This document shows positions 44,101 to 53,300 of a DNA stretch of 64,000 nt, piece after piece. The translations under genes were made by a program, and so were the position numbers. Every line of letters starts with the position of its first letter. Positions within the stretch are counted from its first letter, which is position 1. The notes beneath the pieces were generated by a model. The model was not told the origin of the DNA. It searched no databases and saw nothing but the letters and a program-made list of their open reading frames with translations. Source of the DNA: VXYL01 sp965200375 (lineage in GTDB: Bacteria; Pseudomonadota; Gammaproteobacteria; Pseudomonadales; Azotimanducaceae); NCBI GenBank assembly GCA_965200375.1, contig OZ241353.1:3596001-3660000 (forward strand). The letters run 5' to 3'.

Positions 44101-44618
44101 CCCTGCAAACCACCCAGGAAGTGAACCTGCACGTGCCGATGCTGATCCCGGAGGACTACCTGCCGGACGTCCACGCCCGGCTGATCCTCTACAAGCGCAT
44201 CGCCAATGCGCCGGACCAAGCCGCCCTCGACGAACTCAAGGTGGAGATGATCGACCGTTTCGGTTCGCCGTTGCCGCCGGCGACGGCGAACCTGCTGCGC
44301 GCCACGGCGCTGAAGCTCCGCGCCGCGGCGCTCGGCATCGCCCGCATAGACGTGGGCAGCGGCGGCGGGCGCGTGGAGTTCGACGCCGACACGCCGGTCG
44401 CGCCGCTCGCCATCGTGCGGCTGGTGCAAGGCCGGCCGAACAGCTACGGCCTGCGGCCGGCGGCAGGGGACCGGGGGGCGCGGCTGACCGTCGCCGGCCG
44501 GCTCGAAGCCCCGGAGGCCCGGTTCGGTGCCGTGGAGCAGCTGTTCAGCCATCTGGCAGCCGACGGCATCGCGGAGGGCGACCGGGAGGAAGCACCCTTG
44601 GCCATCGCCAGCGGCTAA
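41112..44618 (+). CDS. mfd: Transcription-repair coupling factor
   Basis: 1168 residues. The UvrB-like N-terminal module, then the RNA-polymerase-interaction domain (PGSPVVHVDHGVGRYRG) and a RecG-like translocase follow: Walker A GDVGFGKTEVAMRAAF, DEEH box VVIDEEHRFGVRQKE, TATPIPRTLNLSL, and the TRG motif region after VCSTIIENGIDIPNANT. It removes RNA polymerase stalled at lesions and recruits UvrA. A TAGGAT -10-like hexamer at 41100-41105 lies 6 bp before the ATG, so the transcript could be leaderless. Followed by a CsiV-family gene. Confidence 0.96.
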   Translation: MVPAPVPTPPARHLVHNWQGLHGSAGSLAAARLGGRADALVVYVAADTDAAFHVQEEVRFYAAGDLPVLTFPDWEILPYDHFSAHQDIVSERLATLYDLPTTSRGVLVVPVPTLLQRLAPPAFVRRQSLVLTVGQRFDIAAERERLLAAGYRAANTVAERGEFAVRGSLMDVFPLGARRPVRIDLFDDEIDTLRLFDADTQRTVAETAEVRILPAAEMPFDRAGIARFRDAWHRTFTADVRRCPIYQDVSEGLAPQGIEYYLPLFFDATGTLFDYLSEDTVFVLEEGAGAAAKRHLDTVAERYESLRHDAERPILPPEAVFLAKSELDARLAPYGRVFLDPDAKRHRHRVGFGGRPLPPLAANHRANDPAAQLRAFVGNAGARVLATAETPGRRVHLEDFLRREGLAAASVDGFAAFEAGDLPFAVALAGIERGFWLGDLAVVTETEIFGHRSETAAARARRRGIDPDLVVKNLIELRPGSPVVHVDHGVGRYRGLQTLDIDGNRVEFLTLEYADEAKLYVPVASLHLVSRYAGADAESAPLHRLGSDQWAKAKRRAAEQARDAAAELLDVYARRQAAKGFAFAPPDDDYQRFVEQFPFEATPDQESAIATVIEDLTSDGATDRLICGDVGFGKTEVAMRAAFLAVASGRQVAVLAPTTLLAGQHFETFGDRFADWPMSIDLVSRLRTDGEVKSLAERLAAGRVDIVIGTHRLLAQRFAFKRLGLVVIDEEHRFGVRQKEQFKSLRAQVDVLALTATPIPRTLNLSLSGLRDLSVIATPPAKRLSIKTFVMERRRGMVAEAIARELARGGQVFYVHNEVRSIERAAEEVAALAPLARIGVGHGQMPKRRLEQVMADFYHRRSNVLVCSTIIENGIDIPNANTIVIERADRFGLAQLHQLRGRVGRSHRQAYAYLLTPHPKAMSADAAKRLEAVQAAGELGIGFTLATHDLEIRGAGELLGDEQSGQIATIGFNLYMEMLQRAVAAIRAGRTPHLDEPLQTTQEVNLHVPMLIPEDYLPDVHARLILYKRIANAPDQAALDELKVEMIDRFGSPLPPATANLLRATALKLRAAALGIARIDVGSGGGRVEFDADTPVAPLAIVRLVQGRPNSYGLRPAAGDRGARLTVAGRLEAPEARFGAVEQLFSHLAADGIAEGDREEAPLAIASG

Positions 44619-44645
44619 GCCGGACTGCAGCGCGACAGGGCGCCG

Positions 44646-45653
44646 GTGTCGGTCGTCAATCCAAGCGCCAAGCTGGCAACAGCGGTCCGCGCCCGAAGTT
44701 CAGCGGTGCTGCTAGGGGTGGCGCTCTCTGCTGTCGCCAGCGCAGCACCGGCGGATCCACTCGAGGAGCGCTGGTATCGGATCGAGGTGGCGGTGTTCGC
44801 CCAAGAACTCGAGGCCGGCGCGGCGCGGCCAGTGGAACTCGCGGCGCTGCGCTACCCGCGGCCAGCCGCGGCCCTTGCCCCGGCCTCGCCGGGCAGCCGT
44901 CTGGGTCTGGCCTTGGCGCCGCCGCTGGCGGCAGACCTGCCGCCCCGGGTCGTCTCCAATCTGCCGCCGCCGGCGTGGTTCGCGGGGCCGTGCGTGCTGC
45001 CGGCGTGGCCGGGCGCCGCCGGGCGCCGTCCGGATCCCTGCCTCCCCGCCCCCGAGGCGGACCTGGAAGCGGCGTTTCCGGACCCGCCGTTCTCGAACTG
45101 GCCCGACTACCCTCCGACGCGGGTGCTGGCGGCGCCTCGCCAGCCCGATCCGCGAACGCCCGGCGCCGCCGTTGCCGCCGCCGACGCCAGCGTGGACGCG
45201 GCGCTAAGGAGCGATCTCGCGGCCCACGAGGCGAGGCTGCGGCGCGGCAGCTACGTCTGGCAGTACCGTGCCCCGAATCTGGATCGGCACTTGGCCCGGT
45301 TGGGCGCGCACCGGCGCATCATCCTCGCCGGCAGCTGGCATCAGGCGCTGCCGCCCCGGGGCGCGCCACGGTGCCTGGTGCTGCAAGCCGGGCCCCGGGA
45401 CGCAAGCCGTCGCCATCCCTTGGAAGGCACCTTGGCGGCCACCGTGGGGCGCTATGTCCACTTGGCGGCGCACTTGCAGTGGCGGCTCGCCGACGGCGGC
45501 ATCGCAGTGCTGACCGAGCGACGCCGCCTGCGCAGCAACGAGCTGCACTACCTGGACCATCCCGCCTTCGGGGTGCTCGTCCACGTCCAGCCGCTGCCGC
45601 TGCCGAAGGATCTGCAACGCCGCATCGATGTCCTTGAGCGTGACGCGCGCTGA
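44646..45653 (+). CDS. csiV: CsiV family periplasmic protein
   Basis: 335 residues from a GTG. A signal peptide (VLLGVALSAVASAAPA) is followed by ERWYRIEVAVFAQ and, in the C-terminal part, RLGAHRRIILAGSWHQ, VGRYVHLAAHLQWRL and RRRLRSNELHYLDHPAFGVLVHVQP. The last blocks are diagnostic of CsiV (DUF2066-neighbouring, PF10972-type) proteins known for their link to D-amino-acid synthesis and peptidoglycan binding in Vibrio. The gene next to mfd is a known arrangement in gammaproteobacteria. The proline-rich middle is poorly conserved. Confidence 0.8.
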   Translation: MSVVNPSAKLATAVRARSSAVLLGVALSAVASAAPADPLEERWYRIEVAVFAQELEAGAARPVELAALRYPRPAAALAPASPGSRLGLALAPPLAADLPPRVVSNLPPPAWFAGPCVLPAWPGAAGRRPDPCLPAPEADLEAAFPDPPFSNWPDYPPTRVLAAPRQPDPRTPGAAVAAADASVDAALRSDLAAHEARLRRGSYVWQYRAPNLDRHLARLGAHRRIILAGSWHQALPPRGAPRCLVLQAGPRDASRRHPLEGTLAATVGRYVHLAAHLQWRLADGGIAVLTERRRLRSNELHYLDHPAFGVLVHVQPLPLPKDLQRRIDVLERDAR

Positions 45654-45687
45654 GCGTCTCTGCCTGGCGTACCACTCCGGCCGTCGG

Positions 45688-48183
45688 CTACGGCGCCGGC
45701 TCCGTTGGCAGCAGGATGGCCTCGCCCCGGGCGGCCGGCGACGGATCCTCCAAGCGAGCGCCGTCGCGCCGAGCGGCTGCGGTTCGCCGTTCCAGGAACC
45801 GTGCCAGCGGCGGGCAGACGCCATCGCGCCGGAACGCAAGCGCCGCTGCCAGACGGCCTTCGCTGGCATCCCCTAGCGGGCGGTCGAAGTCGTCGGCAAC
45901 CGCGCAGCCAGGTAGCGGGACCCCCCGCGCGTCCGGTGCATTGGCCGGGGAGAAGCCGTCCGCATAGTCGCCGAAGCCAGCCTCGTTGACGCTGCGGAAC
46001 TGGATCGAGGAGTAGGTGGTGCCGCAGTTGTCCACGGGATAGAAGCCGTAGGGCTTGCCGCAGGTCGTGGCGCCGATCAGCACCACGTCCACGTCGATGC
46101 CGAGCAGGCCGTTGAGGAACGCCTCGCTGGCCGAGCAGGTGCCGGGGCCGGCGATCACGAATACGCGGTCCAGGTCCAGCACCGGCAGCGGCAGGCCCCG
46201 CGCGGCGTCGAACCAGCCGGTGGTGGTCTCGTAGAAGCGCCGCGGCGACAGGACGGCGCCGGTGACCGGATTGATGTAGGGATGCTTGTCGTTGAACTGC
46301 GTCTGCGAAAACACCCGGCCCCGGGCATGGCGGCCGGCCACCATGTAGCCAAGGTGGTTGGCGATCGCGAGATAGCCGCCGCCGTTGTAGCGCATGTCCA
46401 CGACCAGATCCCGAACGCCGGCTTCGGCCAGCTCCGCCACGGCGTCCATCAGGCCCGTCTCCGCGGTGGCGACGTGGTTGTTGAACAGGATGTAGCCGAC
46501 GCTGCCGGCGTCGGTCCGGATCGTCTTCGTGCGCAGCACCGGCACGGAGGCGACCTCCGCGGCCGTCATCGCGACGGTACGCGGCGCACTGGCGCCCACG
46601 TCGAACACTCGGAACTCGTGGGTCTCGCCCAAGCGGGGAAAGAGCCCCGCGTTCAACGCGCTGGGTGCGCCGTAGGCCACATTGACCCCGTCTATGGCCA
46701 GAATCCTGGCCCCGCGGCGGAGAGCCGCCGCCGCTGCCGGGCCCGTCTGTTCGGAGTACGCCACGCGCACGTCCCTGGGCGGCCGCGAGGCCAGCACGGC
46801 GAATCTGGCGCCGTAGCCGCCAACGACGCCGCTGCTGACCCGGCGCTCCCGGGCCGCCGTGTCCTCGGCGAAGTGGAATCCGTCCTTCGGGGCGCCGGAG
46901 GGCGTCAGCGCCAGCGTCCGCAGGCCGTCGAAGTAGTCCAGCGTCGTGCAGCAAGCCGGATCCCGGTCGACGATCTCGTCGTACCACAGGTAGGTGTCGT
47001 CGCTCCAGGAGCGCAGATAGTTGTTCTCGTCGAGCATCTGGCCCGGGCGATCCGGAAACGGGTCGCCTTGGGCGTCCAAGCCCTGGCGCGGCACGGCGCA
47101 GCGGTCCTTGAACCCGGCGGCGTCGGCGAACACGCCCTCGAGCCAGCCGGAAGTGCTGATGGCGCTCGCGCCGTCCGCGAACACGCCTTGCCAATCGAGC
47201 CGCGGGGTCAGGTTCGCCGGTGCCTCGGAGGCCGGCCGCCGGCCGTTCATCGCGTAGTAGTGCCAGCGGCCGTCCGTATGGCGCAGCAGCACGTCGTTCC
47301 GTCCGTCGCCGTTCAAGTCGCCAAGGCCAGCCAGCCGCCAGGCGCCGTCGACGGGGAGGCCAGCGAAGCCCCTGCCGCCGACGATGTGGCGGCGGCCGTC
47401 CATGGGGTAGTGGAACCACCGCCCGTCGGTATGCCGCAGCAGCACGTCGTCCCGAGCATCGCCATCGAGATCCGCGATGCCAGCCAGCCGCCAGCGAGGG
47501 TTGCGCGTCAGATTGGCGTAGCCGCCGCCATCGAGGACGCGCTGCCCATGCATCGGGAAGTAGCGCCAGCGCCCGTCCGCATGCCGCAGCAGCACGTCGT
47601 CCCGGCCGTCGCCGCCGAAATCGCCGATGCCGGCGAACCGCCAGCTCGTATCCGCCGGCAAGGGCAGCTCGCCGCTCTCCGCCAAGTGGCGGCGGCCGTC
47701 CATCGCGTAGTAGCGCCAAGGGCCTTCGGAGTGCCGCAGCAACACGTCGTGCCGGCCGTCGCCGTTGAAGTCGCCAACGCCCAGAAAGCGCCAGTGCAGA
47801 TCCCGCGTCAAATTGGCCGTGCCGCGGCCAGGCAGGCTGCGGCGGCCGTCCATCGGGTAGTAGTACCAGCGACCGTCGCGCCGGCGCAGCAGCACGTCCG
47901 CCTTGCCGTCGCCGCCGAAGTCCGCAGCGGCTGCGAACCGCCAGTTCCGATCCCGGGTGAGGTTGGCGCCGCCCCGGCCAACTGCCTGCCGGGGCCCGTC
48001 CATCGGGTAGTAGAGCCAGGCGCCGTCGGCGCGACGCAGCAGCACGTCGACCTTGCCGTCGCCGTCCAGATCGCCGAAGTTGCCCCGGGGCAGCGCCAGA
48101 TCGTCCATGCCCGCCGGCGCCTGGGCGTGGCCCTGCAGGGCCAGCGCGAGGCCAACGACCGGCACCAGTCGGTAGCTGTTCAT
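45688..48183 (-). CDS. Secreted S41 peptidase with N-terminal FG-GAP/VCBS repeats
   Basis: 831 residues from the ATG at 48183. A signal peptide (LVPVVGLALALQGHA) is followed by six tandem repeats of about 47-50 residues containing D-x-DGD-G-x-x-DVLLR and WYYYPMDG, the Ca-binding VCBS/FG-GAP type (residues about 30-325). The rest is a C-terminal-processing-protease-like S41 unit: a PDZ-like GARILAIDGVNVAYG, the VGYILFNNHV core, VVDMRYNGGGYLA, catalytic Ser in GTCSASEAF and Lys in TCGKPYG. An exported, possibly surface-binding protease; its substrate is unknown. It converges with the csiV-like gene. Confidence 0.85.
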   Translation of the reverse strand: MNSYRLVPVVGLALALQGHAQAPAGMDDLALPRGNFGDLDGDGKVDVLLRRADGAWLYYPMDGPRQAVGRGGANLTRDRNWRFAAAADFGGDGKADVLLRRRDGRWYYYPMDGRRSLPGRGTANLTRDLHWRFLGVGDFNGDGRHDVLLRHSEGPWRYYAMDGRRHLAESGELPLPADTSWRFAGIGDFGGDGRDDVLLRHADGRWRYFPMHGQRVLDGGGYANLTRNPRWRLAGIADLDGDARDDVLLRHTDGRWFHYPMDGRRHIVGGRGFAGLPVDGAWRLAGLGDLNGDGRNDVLLRHTDGRWHYYAMNGRRPASEAPANLTPRLDWQGVFADGASAISTSGWLEGVFADAAGFKDRCAVPRQGLDAQGDPFPDRPGQMLDENNYLRSWSDDTYLWYDEIVDRDPACCTTLDYFDGLRTLALTPSGAPKDGFHFAEDTAARERRVSSGVVGGYGARFAVLASRPPRDVRVAYSEQTGPAAAAALRRGARILAIDGVNVAYGAPSALNAGLFPRLGETHEFRVFDVGASAPRTVAMTAAEVASVPVLRTKTIRTDAGSVGYILFNNHVATAETGLMDAVAELAEAGVRDLVVDMRYNGGGYLAIANHLGYMVAGRHARGRVFSQTQFNDKHPYINPVTGAVLSPRRFYETTTGWFDAARGLPLPVLDLDRVFVIAGPGTCSASEAFLNGLLGIDVDVVLIGATTCGKPYGFYPVDNCGTTYSSIQFRSVNEAGFGDYADGFSPANAPDARGVPLPGCAVADDFDRPLGDASEGRLAAALAFRRDGVCPPLARFLERRTAAARRDGARLEDPSPAARGEAILLPTEPAP

Positions 48184-48229
48184 CGCCTGCCACTCATCGC
48201 CCGCCCGCGGTTCACCGAATGGAAGCCTA

Positions 48230-48931
48230 CTACACCGGCTTCTCGCTCGTTCCATGCCGACAGACGAAGACGGTCAGCCAGTGCCCGTACACGCGCCGGA
48301 AGAAGCCACGGCCGGCGGCCACCAGCGGCGTCGACGCGCAGGGCGCGGCGGTGGCCGCCGAGAACGTCTGCCCAGCCATCTCGATGGCGACGTCGGTCAG
48401 GCCGAGATATTCGCCGACGATGGGGTTGACGGCCTTGTACACCGCTTCCTTGGCGCTGAACGCCAGCGTCCAGTGCGCCGGCGAGAGACGTTCCAGCTCA
48501 GCTTCCACCAGCACCCGGTTCGCAGTCCGGACGCCGACGCGGCCTTCGGTCTCGACATCAACGCCGATACCTTGCACCTGATCCCCCCGCGCCGCCACCG
48601 CCACGGCCAAGGCGTCGCTGTGGGCGATGGAGCCCACGAAGGCCGGCGGCCAGCGCGGCAGCCGGCCGCGGCTCGTCACCGGCGCCGACGCCTCGCCGAG
48701 CATGGCGAGGGCCGCATGCGCCACGCGCCGACCGGACGCATAGGCGGCCCTCCTTGCTGGCCCCATGCCTGCCGCCGCGGCGCGTTCGGCGGGCCGCAGA
48801 CACGCATCGAACGCGCCGATCCGGCCTAGTGCCACGGCCACGTCCCGGGCGTCCGACGGCCACTCGAGGGGCGGCAGGCCGTCGAGGGAGCAGCGCTTGC
48901 CGGTCACGCAGCAGTCCGCCGGGTGTGCCAC
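48230..48931 (-). CDS. 4'-phosphopantetheinyl transferase (EntD/Sfp-like)
   Basis: 233 residues from a GTG. The Mg/CoA-binding motifs GIGVDVETEG and FSAKEAVYKAVNP are intact and AFVGSIAHSDALA provides the upstream PPTase motif. It transfers phosphopantetheine to carrier proteins of fatty-acid, polyketide or nonribosomal peptide synthesis. No such synthase is in the window. Separated by 113 bp from the divergent hydrolase gene. Confidence 0.85.
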   Translation of the reverse strand: MAHPADCCVTGKRCSLDGLPPLEWPSDARDVAVALGRIGAFDACLRPAERAAAAGMGPARRAAYASGRRVAHAALAMLGEASAPVTSRGRLPRWPPAFVGSIAHSDALAVAVAARGDQVQGIGVDVETEGRVGVRTANRVLVEAELERLSPAHWTLAFSAKEAVYKAVNPIVGEYLGLTDVAIEMAGQTFSAATAAPCASTPLVAAGRGFFRRVYGHWLTVFVCRHGTSEKPV

Positions 48932-49044
48932 GCAGGCGGTTCGGCCTTAGACTGCACGCCGCACGACCGTTCCGACACGCTGCTCGCCGTCCGAGTCGGG
49001 TCAGGTTGGTCGCGAGACAAGACGGAGTTCGAAGGAGCACGCCC

Positions 49045-49842
49045 ATGATGTTGGTAGAGCAGATCTGGACCGGCAACGCCTACCGCAACTTCAACTATCT
49101 GATCGCCTGTTCGGAGACCGGCGAGGCGCTGGCGGTGGACCCGCTGGACCACGCCAAGTGCCTTGGGGCCGCCAAGCAGAAGGGCTGGACCATCACGCAA
49201 GTGGTGAACACCCACGAACACGGCGACCACACCGGCGGCAACGGGCCGGTGATCGAAGCCACCGGGGCGCGCCTGCTCGCCCATGCCAACGCCGGGGCGC
49301 GCATCGCCGGCGTGGACGTGGGGCTCAACGCCGGGGACGTGGTAGCCGTGGGCCGGTCGGTGGAGCTTCTGGCCCTGGACACCCCCGGCCACACCATGAG
49401 CCACGTCTGCCTGCTCGCGCAGACGGACCAGCCGGCGCTGTTCAGCGGCGACACGCTGTTCAACGCTGGCGCCGGCAACTGCCACGGCGGCGGCCACCCG
49501 GAGGAACTCTACGACACGTTCGTCTCCCAGCTGGCGCAGCTGCCGGCGGACACGCGCATCTACCCCGGCCACGACTACATCACCAACAACCTGGCGTTCA
49601 CGCTGGACCGCGAGCCGGACAACGCCGCCGCGCAGGCGCTGCTCGAGGATCTGGAGCAGAGCCACGACCCAGGCGCCCCGCTGGTGACCACGCTGGCCCA
49701 GGAGCGAACCTTCAACACCTTCTTCCGGTTGACCAGCGCAACGGTGATCGCCCGCCTGCGGGAGTCGTTTCCCGCCCTCCCCGCGGAGCCGACGCCCAAG
49801 GAGGTGTTCCTCAAGCTGCGCGAGCTCCGCAACAGCTGGTGA
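49045..49842 (+). CDS. gloB: Hydroxyacylglutathione hydrolase (glyoxalase II) family
   Basis: 265 residues from the first of two adjacent ATGs; GAAGGAG 7 nt upstream is a strong ribosome binding site. The metallo-beta-lactamase fold motif THEHGDHTGG near residue 55 carries the metal ligands, with DTPGHTMSH, LFSGDTLF and YPGHDY completing the set. It hydrolyses S-lactoylglutathione or a related thioester in methylglyoxal detoxification. The usual rnhA/dnaQ neighbours are absent. Confidence 0.85.
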   Translation: MMLVEQIWTGNAYRNFNYLIACSETGEALAVDPLDHAKCLGAAKQKGWTITQVVNTHEHGDHTGGNGPVIEATGARLLAHANAGARIAGVDVGLNAGDVVAVGRSVELLALDTPGHTMSHVCLLAQTDQPALFSGDTLFNAGAGNCHGGGHPEELYDTFVSQLAQLPADTRIYPGHDYITNNLAFTLDREPDNAAAQALLEDLEQSHDPGAPLVTTLAQERTFNTFFRLTSATVIARLRESFPALPAEPTPKEVFLKLRELRNSW

Positions 49843-49865
49843 GCCGGCGAACCAACGACGATCTC

Positions 49866-49952
49866 TGGTGCCTAGGGAGGGACTCGAACCCTCACGCCAC
49901 TAAGGACACTGGAACCTAAATCCAGCCCGTCTGCCAATTCCGGCACCTAGGC
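49866..49952 (-). tRNA. tRNA-Leu (UAG anticodon)
   Basis: 87 nt including a genomically encoded CCA. The acceptor stem GCCTAGG pairs with CCTAGGC; the anticodon stem CTGGA/TCCAG encloses TTTAGGT with anticodon TAG, reading CUN leucine codons. A long variable arm (class II) and T-arm GAGGGTTCGAGTCCCTC are present. On the minus strand, convergent with gloB. Confidence 0.95.
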
Positions 49953-49961
49953 ATGGGGCGC

Positions 49962-49990
49962 AGCATAGGCGGGGCGCCTCGCCCGCGCAA
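49962..49990 (-). promoter_or_regulatory. Promoter of tRNA-Leu
   Basis: Minus strand TTGCGC (49990-49985), 17-bp spacer, TATGCT (49967-49962); initiation would fall a few nt upstream of the mature 5' end at 49952. Confidence 0.5.
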
Positions 49991-50019
49991 TCGTCGTCGC
50001 GCACCGGTAGCCGGATGGC

Positions 50020-50339
50020 TCAGCCCGCAAGCCGAGCGTTCACGAGGCGATTGAGGCTTACGCCCTCCTCCGCGGACGCAATCGCCAGCATCCGATGGAC
50101 TTCCGGCGGCATGCGGACGACGAACTTGCCGCTGTAGGCACGGTCCGCGAGCGGCTTCGGCGGCTGTCCCCCGCAAGCCTCCATGTCCGCGCACGCTTCG
50201 CGCACGACCTTGCGGATGCCGTCGAGCGCAGCCATCGGCGTCCGCGCCAGCCAGCTCAAGGAAGGAACTCCGCGCACGACCCGACGTGCTCGGCGTCCTC
50301 CGCGGACCAGGTGACGCGGTAGGTGTAATGGTCATCCAT
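50020..50339 (-). pseudogene. HicB-family antitoxin-like gene, frameshifted
   Basis: ATG at 50339, with GGAG upstream, encodes MDDHYTYRVTWSAEDAEHVG, a typical HicB N-terminus, then a TGA after about 27 codons. Deletion of one base near 50255-50265 explains the break: the next frame continues SLSWLARTP through KFVVRMPPEVHRMLAIASAE to the stop at 50020. The C-terminal ribbon-helix-helix-like part is intact. No hicA toxin is adjacent. It begins 51 nt after the type ISP gene stop and may be cotranscribed with it. Confidence 0.65.
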
Positions 50340-50390
50340 GAGTTGCTCCCTACAGTTCAACAGTTCAGTAGGTTATGTGACGTCTTCCGC

Positions 50391-53300
50391 CTACAGCAAG
50401 GTAGCGCCCTGCCGTTCCGGCCTAGGCGGGTGGCGCAGGTGGTCTGGCACCGGGGGCAGGTCGGTGGCCAGCAGGCAGTCGCCGGCGGCCACGGCATCCA
50501 GCAGCCGCGCCTGTTCCGGCCGCAGCGCCACGGTCGCCTCCAGCACCCAGAGCAGGTCGAGCAGTTCGTTGGTGCAGGCTGCCGTCCAGCGTTGCGGGCG
50601 GACGTCGTCCAGCGGCGAGGACTTGCGGCCGGACCCTTGGCGCATGCGGCAGCGGAGCCAGGAACGCACCACCTGCAAGCCCGACACTTGGAACTCGTAA
50701 ACCTCGGCGGCCACCGGCGCGAACTCGCCCTCGCCCACATGCAGTGTGCAGTGTGCGGGGCTGTAGTCGAAGGCGTCGGGATAGCCGACGGCCTCGCCCG
50801 AAACGGCCTTGACGCATCGCGCCGCGCCCGGCGGAACCCGATTGGGCCAGCCGTCCTGCCGGAAGCGGGCGGCGTAGGTGTGCAGGAACAGCAGCCGGGC
50901 GCCGACGGCCTTGAGCTGGGCGAACAGCGCGGCGTCCTTGGTGAGCGGCAGGCGCAGTCGCCGGCCTTCGAGTTCCGCCTTGTAGCGGGCGGCGAAGGCC
51001 GGATGGGCCAAGGCGCCGTAGGCGTAGGCGCAGAAGTCTTCCGCCGAGACCGGGTGGCCGTAGGCTTGGGCAAGGGCTTCCAACAGGCCGGGCAGGATGT
51101 TCGCCGCCGAGGCGTCCGCCGTGCGGTACAGCGGAATCGCGTCCTTCGCGCCACGCCCGGAGAAGTGGTGGAGATCGGGGACCTCGGCGCAGGCCACGAG
51201 GGCTGGCCCGCCACCCAGAGCAGCCGTCAAAAGGCCCGTCAGATACAGCTGCCTTTCGCCGTGGGCGCGCCACAGGTCCGGGCGCGGGCGCGATATCAGG
51301 CGGGCGTCCGCGATGATGTGCTGCCGGTCGAGGGAGCGCCAGGCGTAGCGCCGCGCCTCGGGCATGGGGGCGCCGGCCGGCAGGTTGGCGATGGGCGCAC
51401 GGTCGCCGCTTGCGGCGAGGGCCGGGCCGTAGCTGCCCGCAGTGGTTCGATCCGCCGTTTCCCGGAACGCTTCCGAGCGGCGGGCGCCCCGCAGCCGCAG
51501 CAGCCGCCGCCAACGGCGCTCCAAGGTGTCCACGTCCGGCGCGATGGGCCAGGTGCGCTTCAGCTGGACGCCGGAGTGCTGCCAGGGCATCAAGTCCGTC
51601 AGCGGCGGCCAGCGGAAGTAGTCGCCCTGCCCGGCGGGGCGGAACGGCGCCTGCCAGCCGTCCGGGCAGTCCTGCCAGCGCACCGCGGCGAAGCCGTCGA
51701 TGGCGTCCAGCGCGTCCAGCTTCCCTTGGCGGGCGCCCTCGACGCGGGCGTAGCGCACCTTGGCCGGCTGATCCGCCGTCGCGCCGCTCCCCCGGACGGC
51801 CACCGCGATGGCCACCGGCGTGCGGATGGCGAACACGTTGTCGTCGTCGCGGCCGGAGACATGCCCTTCGCCGCCGAGGTCGATGATCCAGATCTCGTCG
51901 CACAGCCGCCGCATGTGGCGGCGCATGCCGAGGAAGGCGTCCCCGTCCAGATAGCTCGAGGCGCTGATGAAGCTGACCACGCCGGCCCCGTCGGCGCCCT
52001 CCTGCTCGAACACCTTCCACAGCGCCCAGCGCCAGAAATACACGTAGAGGTTGTAGAGGTTCTTGAGCTGCCCGCTGCGCCCGGCCGCCGCCACGGGCGC
52101 CACGAAGTCCCCCAGGATGGCGTCCGTGTCCCCTCCCTCGTCTCCCCAGCGCACCCAAGCGCCGGTGCGGTCGCCGTTGTCCGCCCTTGCGGCTTCGTGC
52201 CGGTCGTACGGCGGGTTGCCTAGGCAGACGATGACCCGCGCGTCACGTTTCACCGCCAGCGCCCGCTCGTGCTGCTCGGAGATGGGCTGCATGAACAGCG
52301 GTATCCGCAGTTGCCGGGGCTGGGCGTTGGGGCTGGCCAGGGTATCGGTGAGGTAGATTTGCGCGGCGCTGTCCTGCGGCGCCCCTTGGTCCCGCAGGGC
52401 GCGGCTGACGCGCAGTTCGCTCACCGCGTAGGCGCCCACCAGGCGCTCGAACCCGTGCAGGTTCCCGGCCAGCGCCGCCGCCTGGCCGGGTACGGCACCT
52501 AGGCCCCGCTCCGCCTCGACGCGCCGCAACGCCTGCTCGATCACGCCCAGCAGGTAGGTGCCGGTGCCGACCGCCGGGTCCAGCGCCACCACCTCCGGGT
52601 CGGCGAAGCCGAGGGGCTTGCCCAGGCGCTGCGTGAGCAGTTCGTCGATCAGGCGCACCTGGGCGCACACGACCTGCACCGGCGTGTAGTACACCCCGGC
52701 GTTCCGGCGCAGCTGGGGGTCGTAGGCGGCGAGGAAGTCCTCGTAGAAGTAGAGCCACGGGTCGCCCGGTGCGGCGAGCGGACCGGGCGGCACCACGGCC
52801 ATGACGCGCAGCAGCAGGTCCAGAGAGGCGGACATTTCCCGGCGCAACTGGTGGTCGGTGAGCACCTGCAGGGCGCGGGAAAGCAGGCTGTGCTGGACGG
52901 CGAGGGCGGTTTGGGCACCCTCCAAGGTGAGCGGCTCGGCGCCCTCGCTGCGGCCCAGCAGCAGGGCGAAGGCGACGGTCTGCGCGTAGGCGTCGGCGAA
53001 CTCCCGGTCCGTCGCCTCCGGGAACAGCAGCTGCCGCCAGTCCGCGGCCAGGGCGGGCATGGGGGATTCGGGGTTCCCGAGCGCCTCGGCCACGTCCTCG
53101 CGCAGCATCCGGCATAGCGGCGCCATGAGTTCGGCGAACGCCTTGAGATCGACCCGGCCCTTGCCATCCAGCGGCAGGATCGGCGTCCATGAAAGGAAGC
53201 CGCGCAGCAGGCCCTCGACGGCGCGGGCATCGTCCTCGCCCACGGCGTCCGCGCCGTCCTTCACCGCGTCGCCGGACAGCTTGACCACCTTGCCGACGCG

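Noticed and set aside
47200..48110. Regularly spaced repeats considered as CRISPR-like
   Set aside because: The period of about 145 bp is in frame and encodes FG-GAP/VCBS repeats of the S41 peptidase.
49866..49952. tRNA-Leu as an integration site for the adjacent HicB/type ISP genes
   Set aside because: No duplicated tRNA 3' end or integrase gene was seen in the window.
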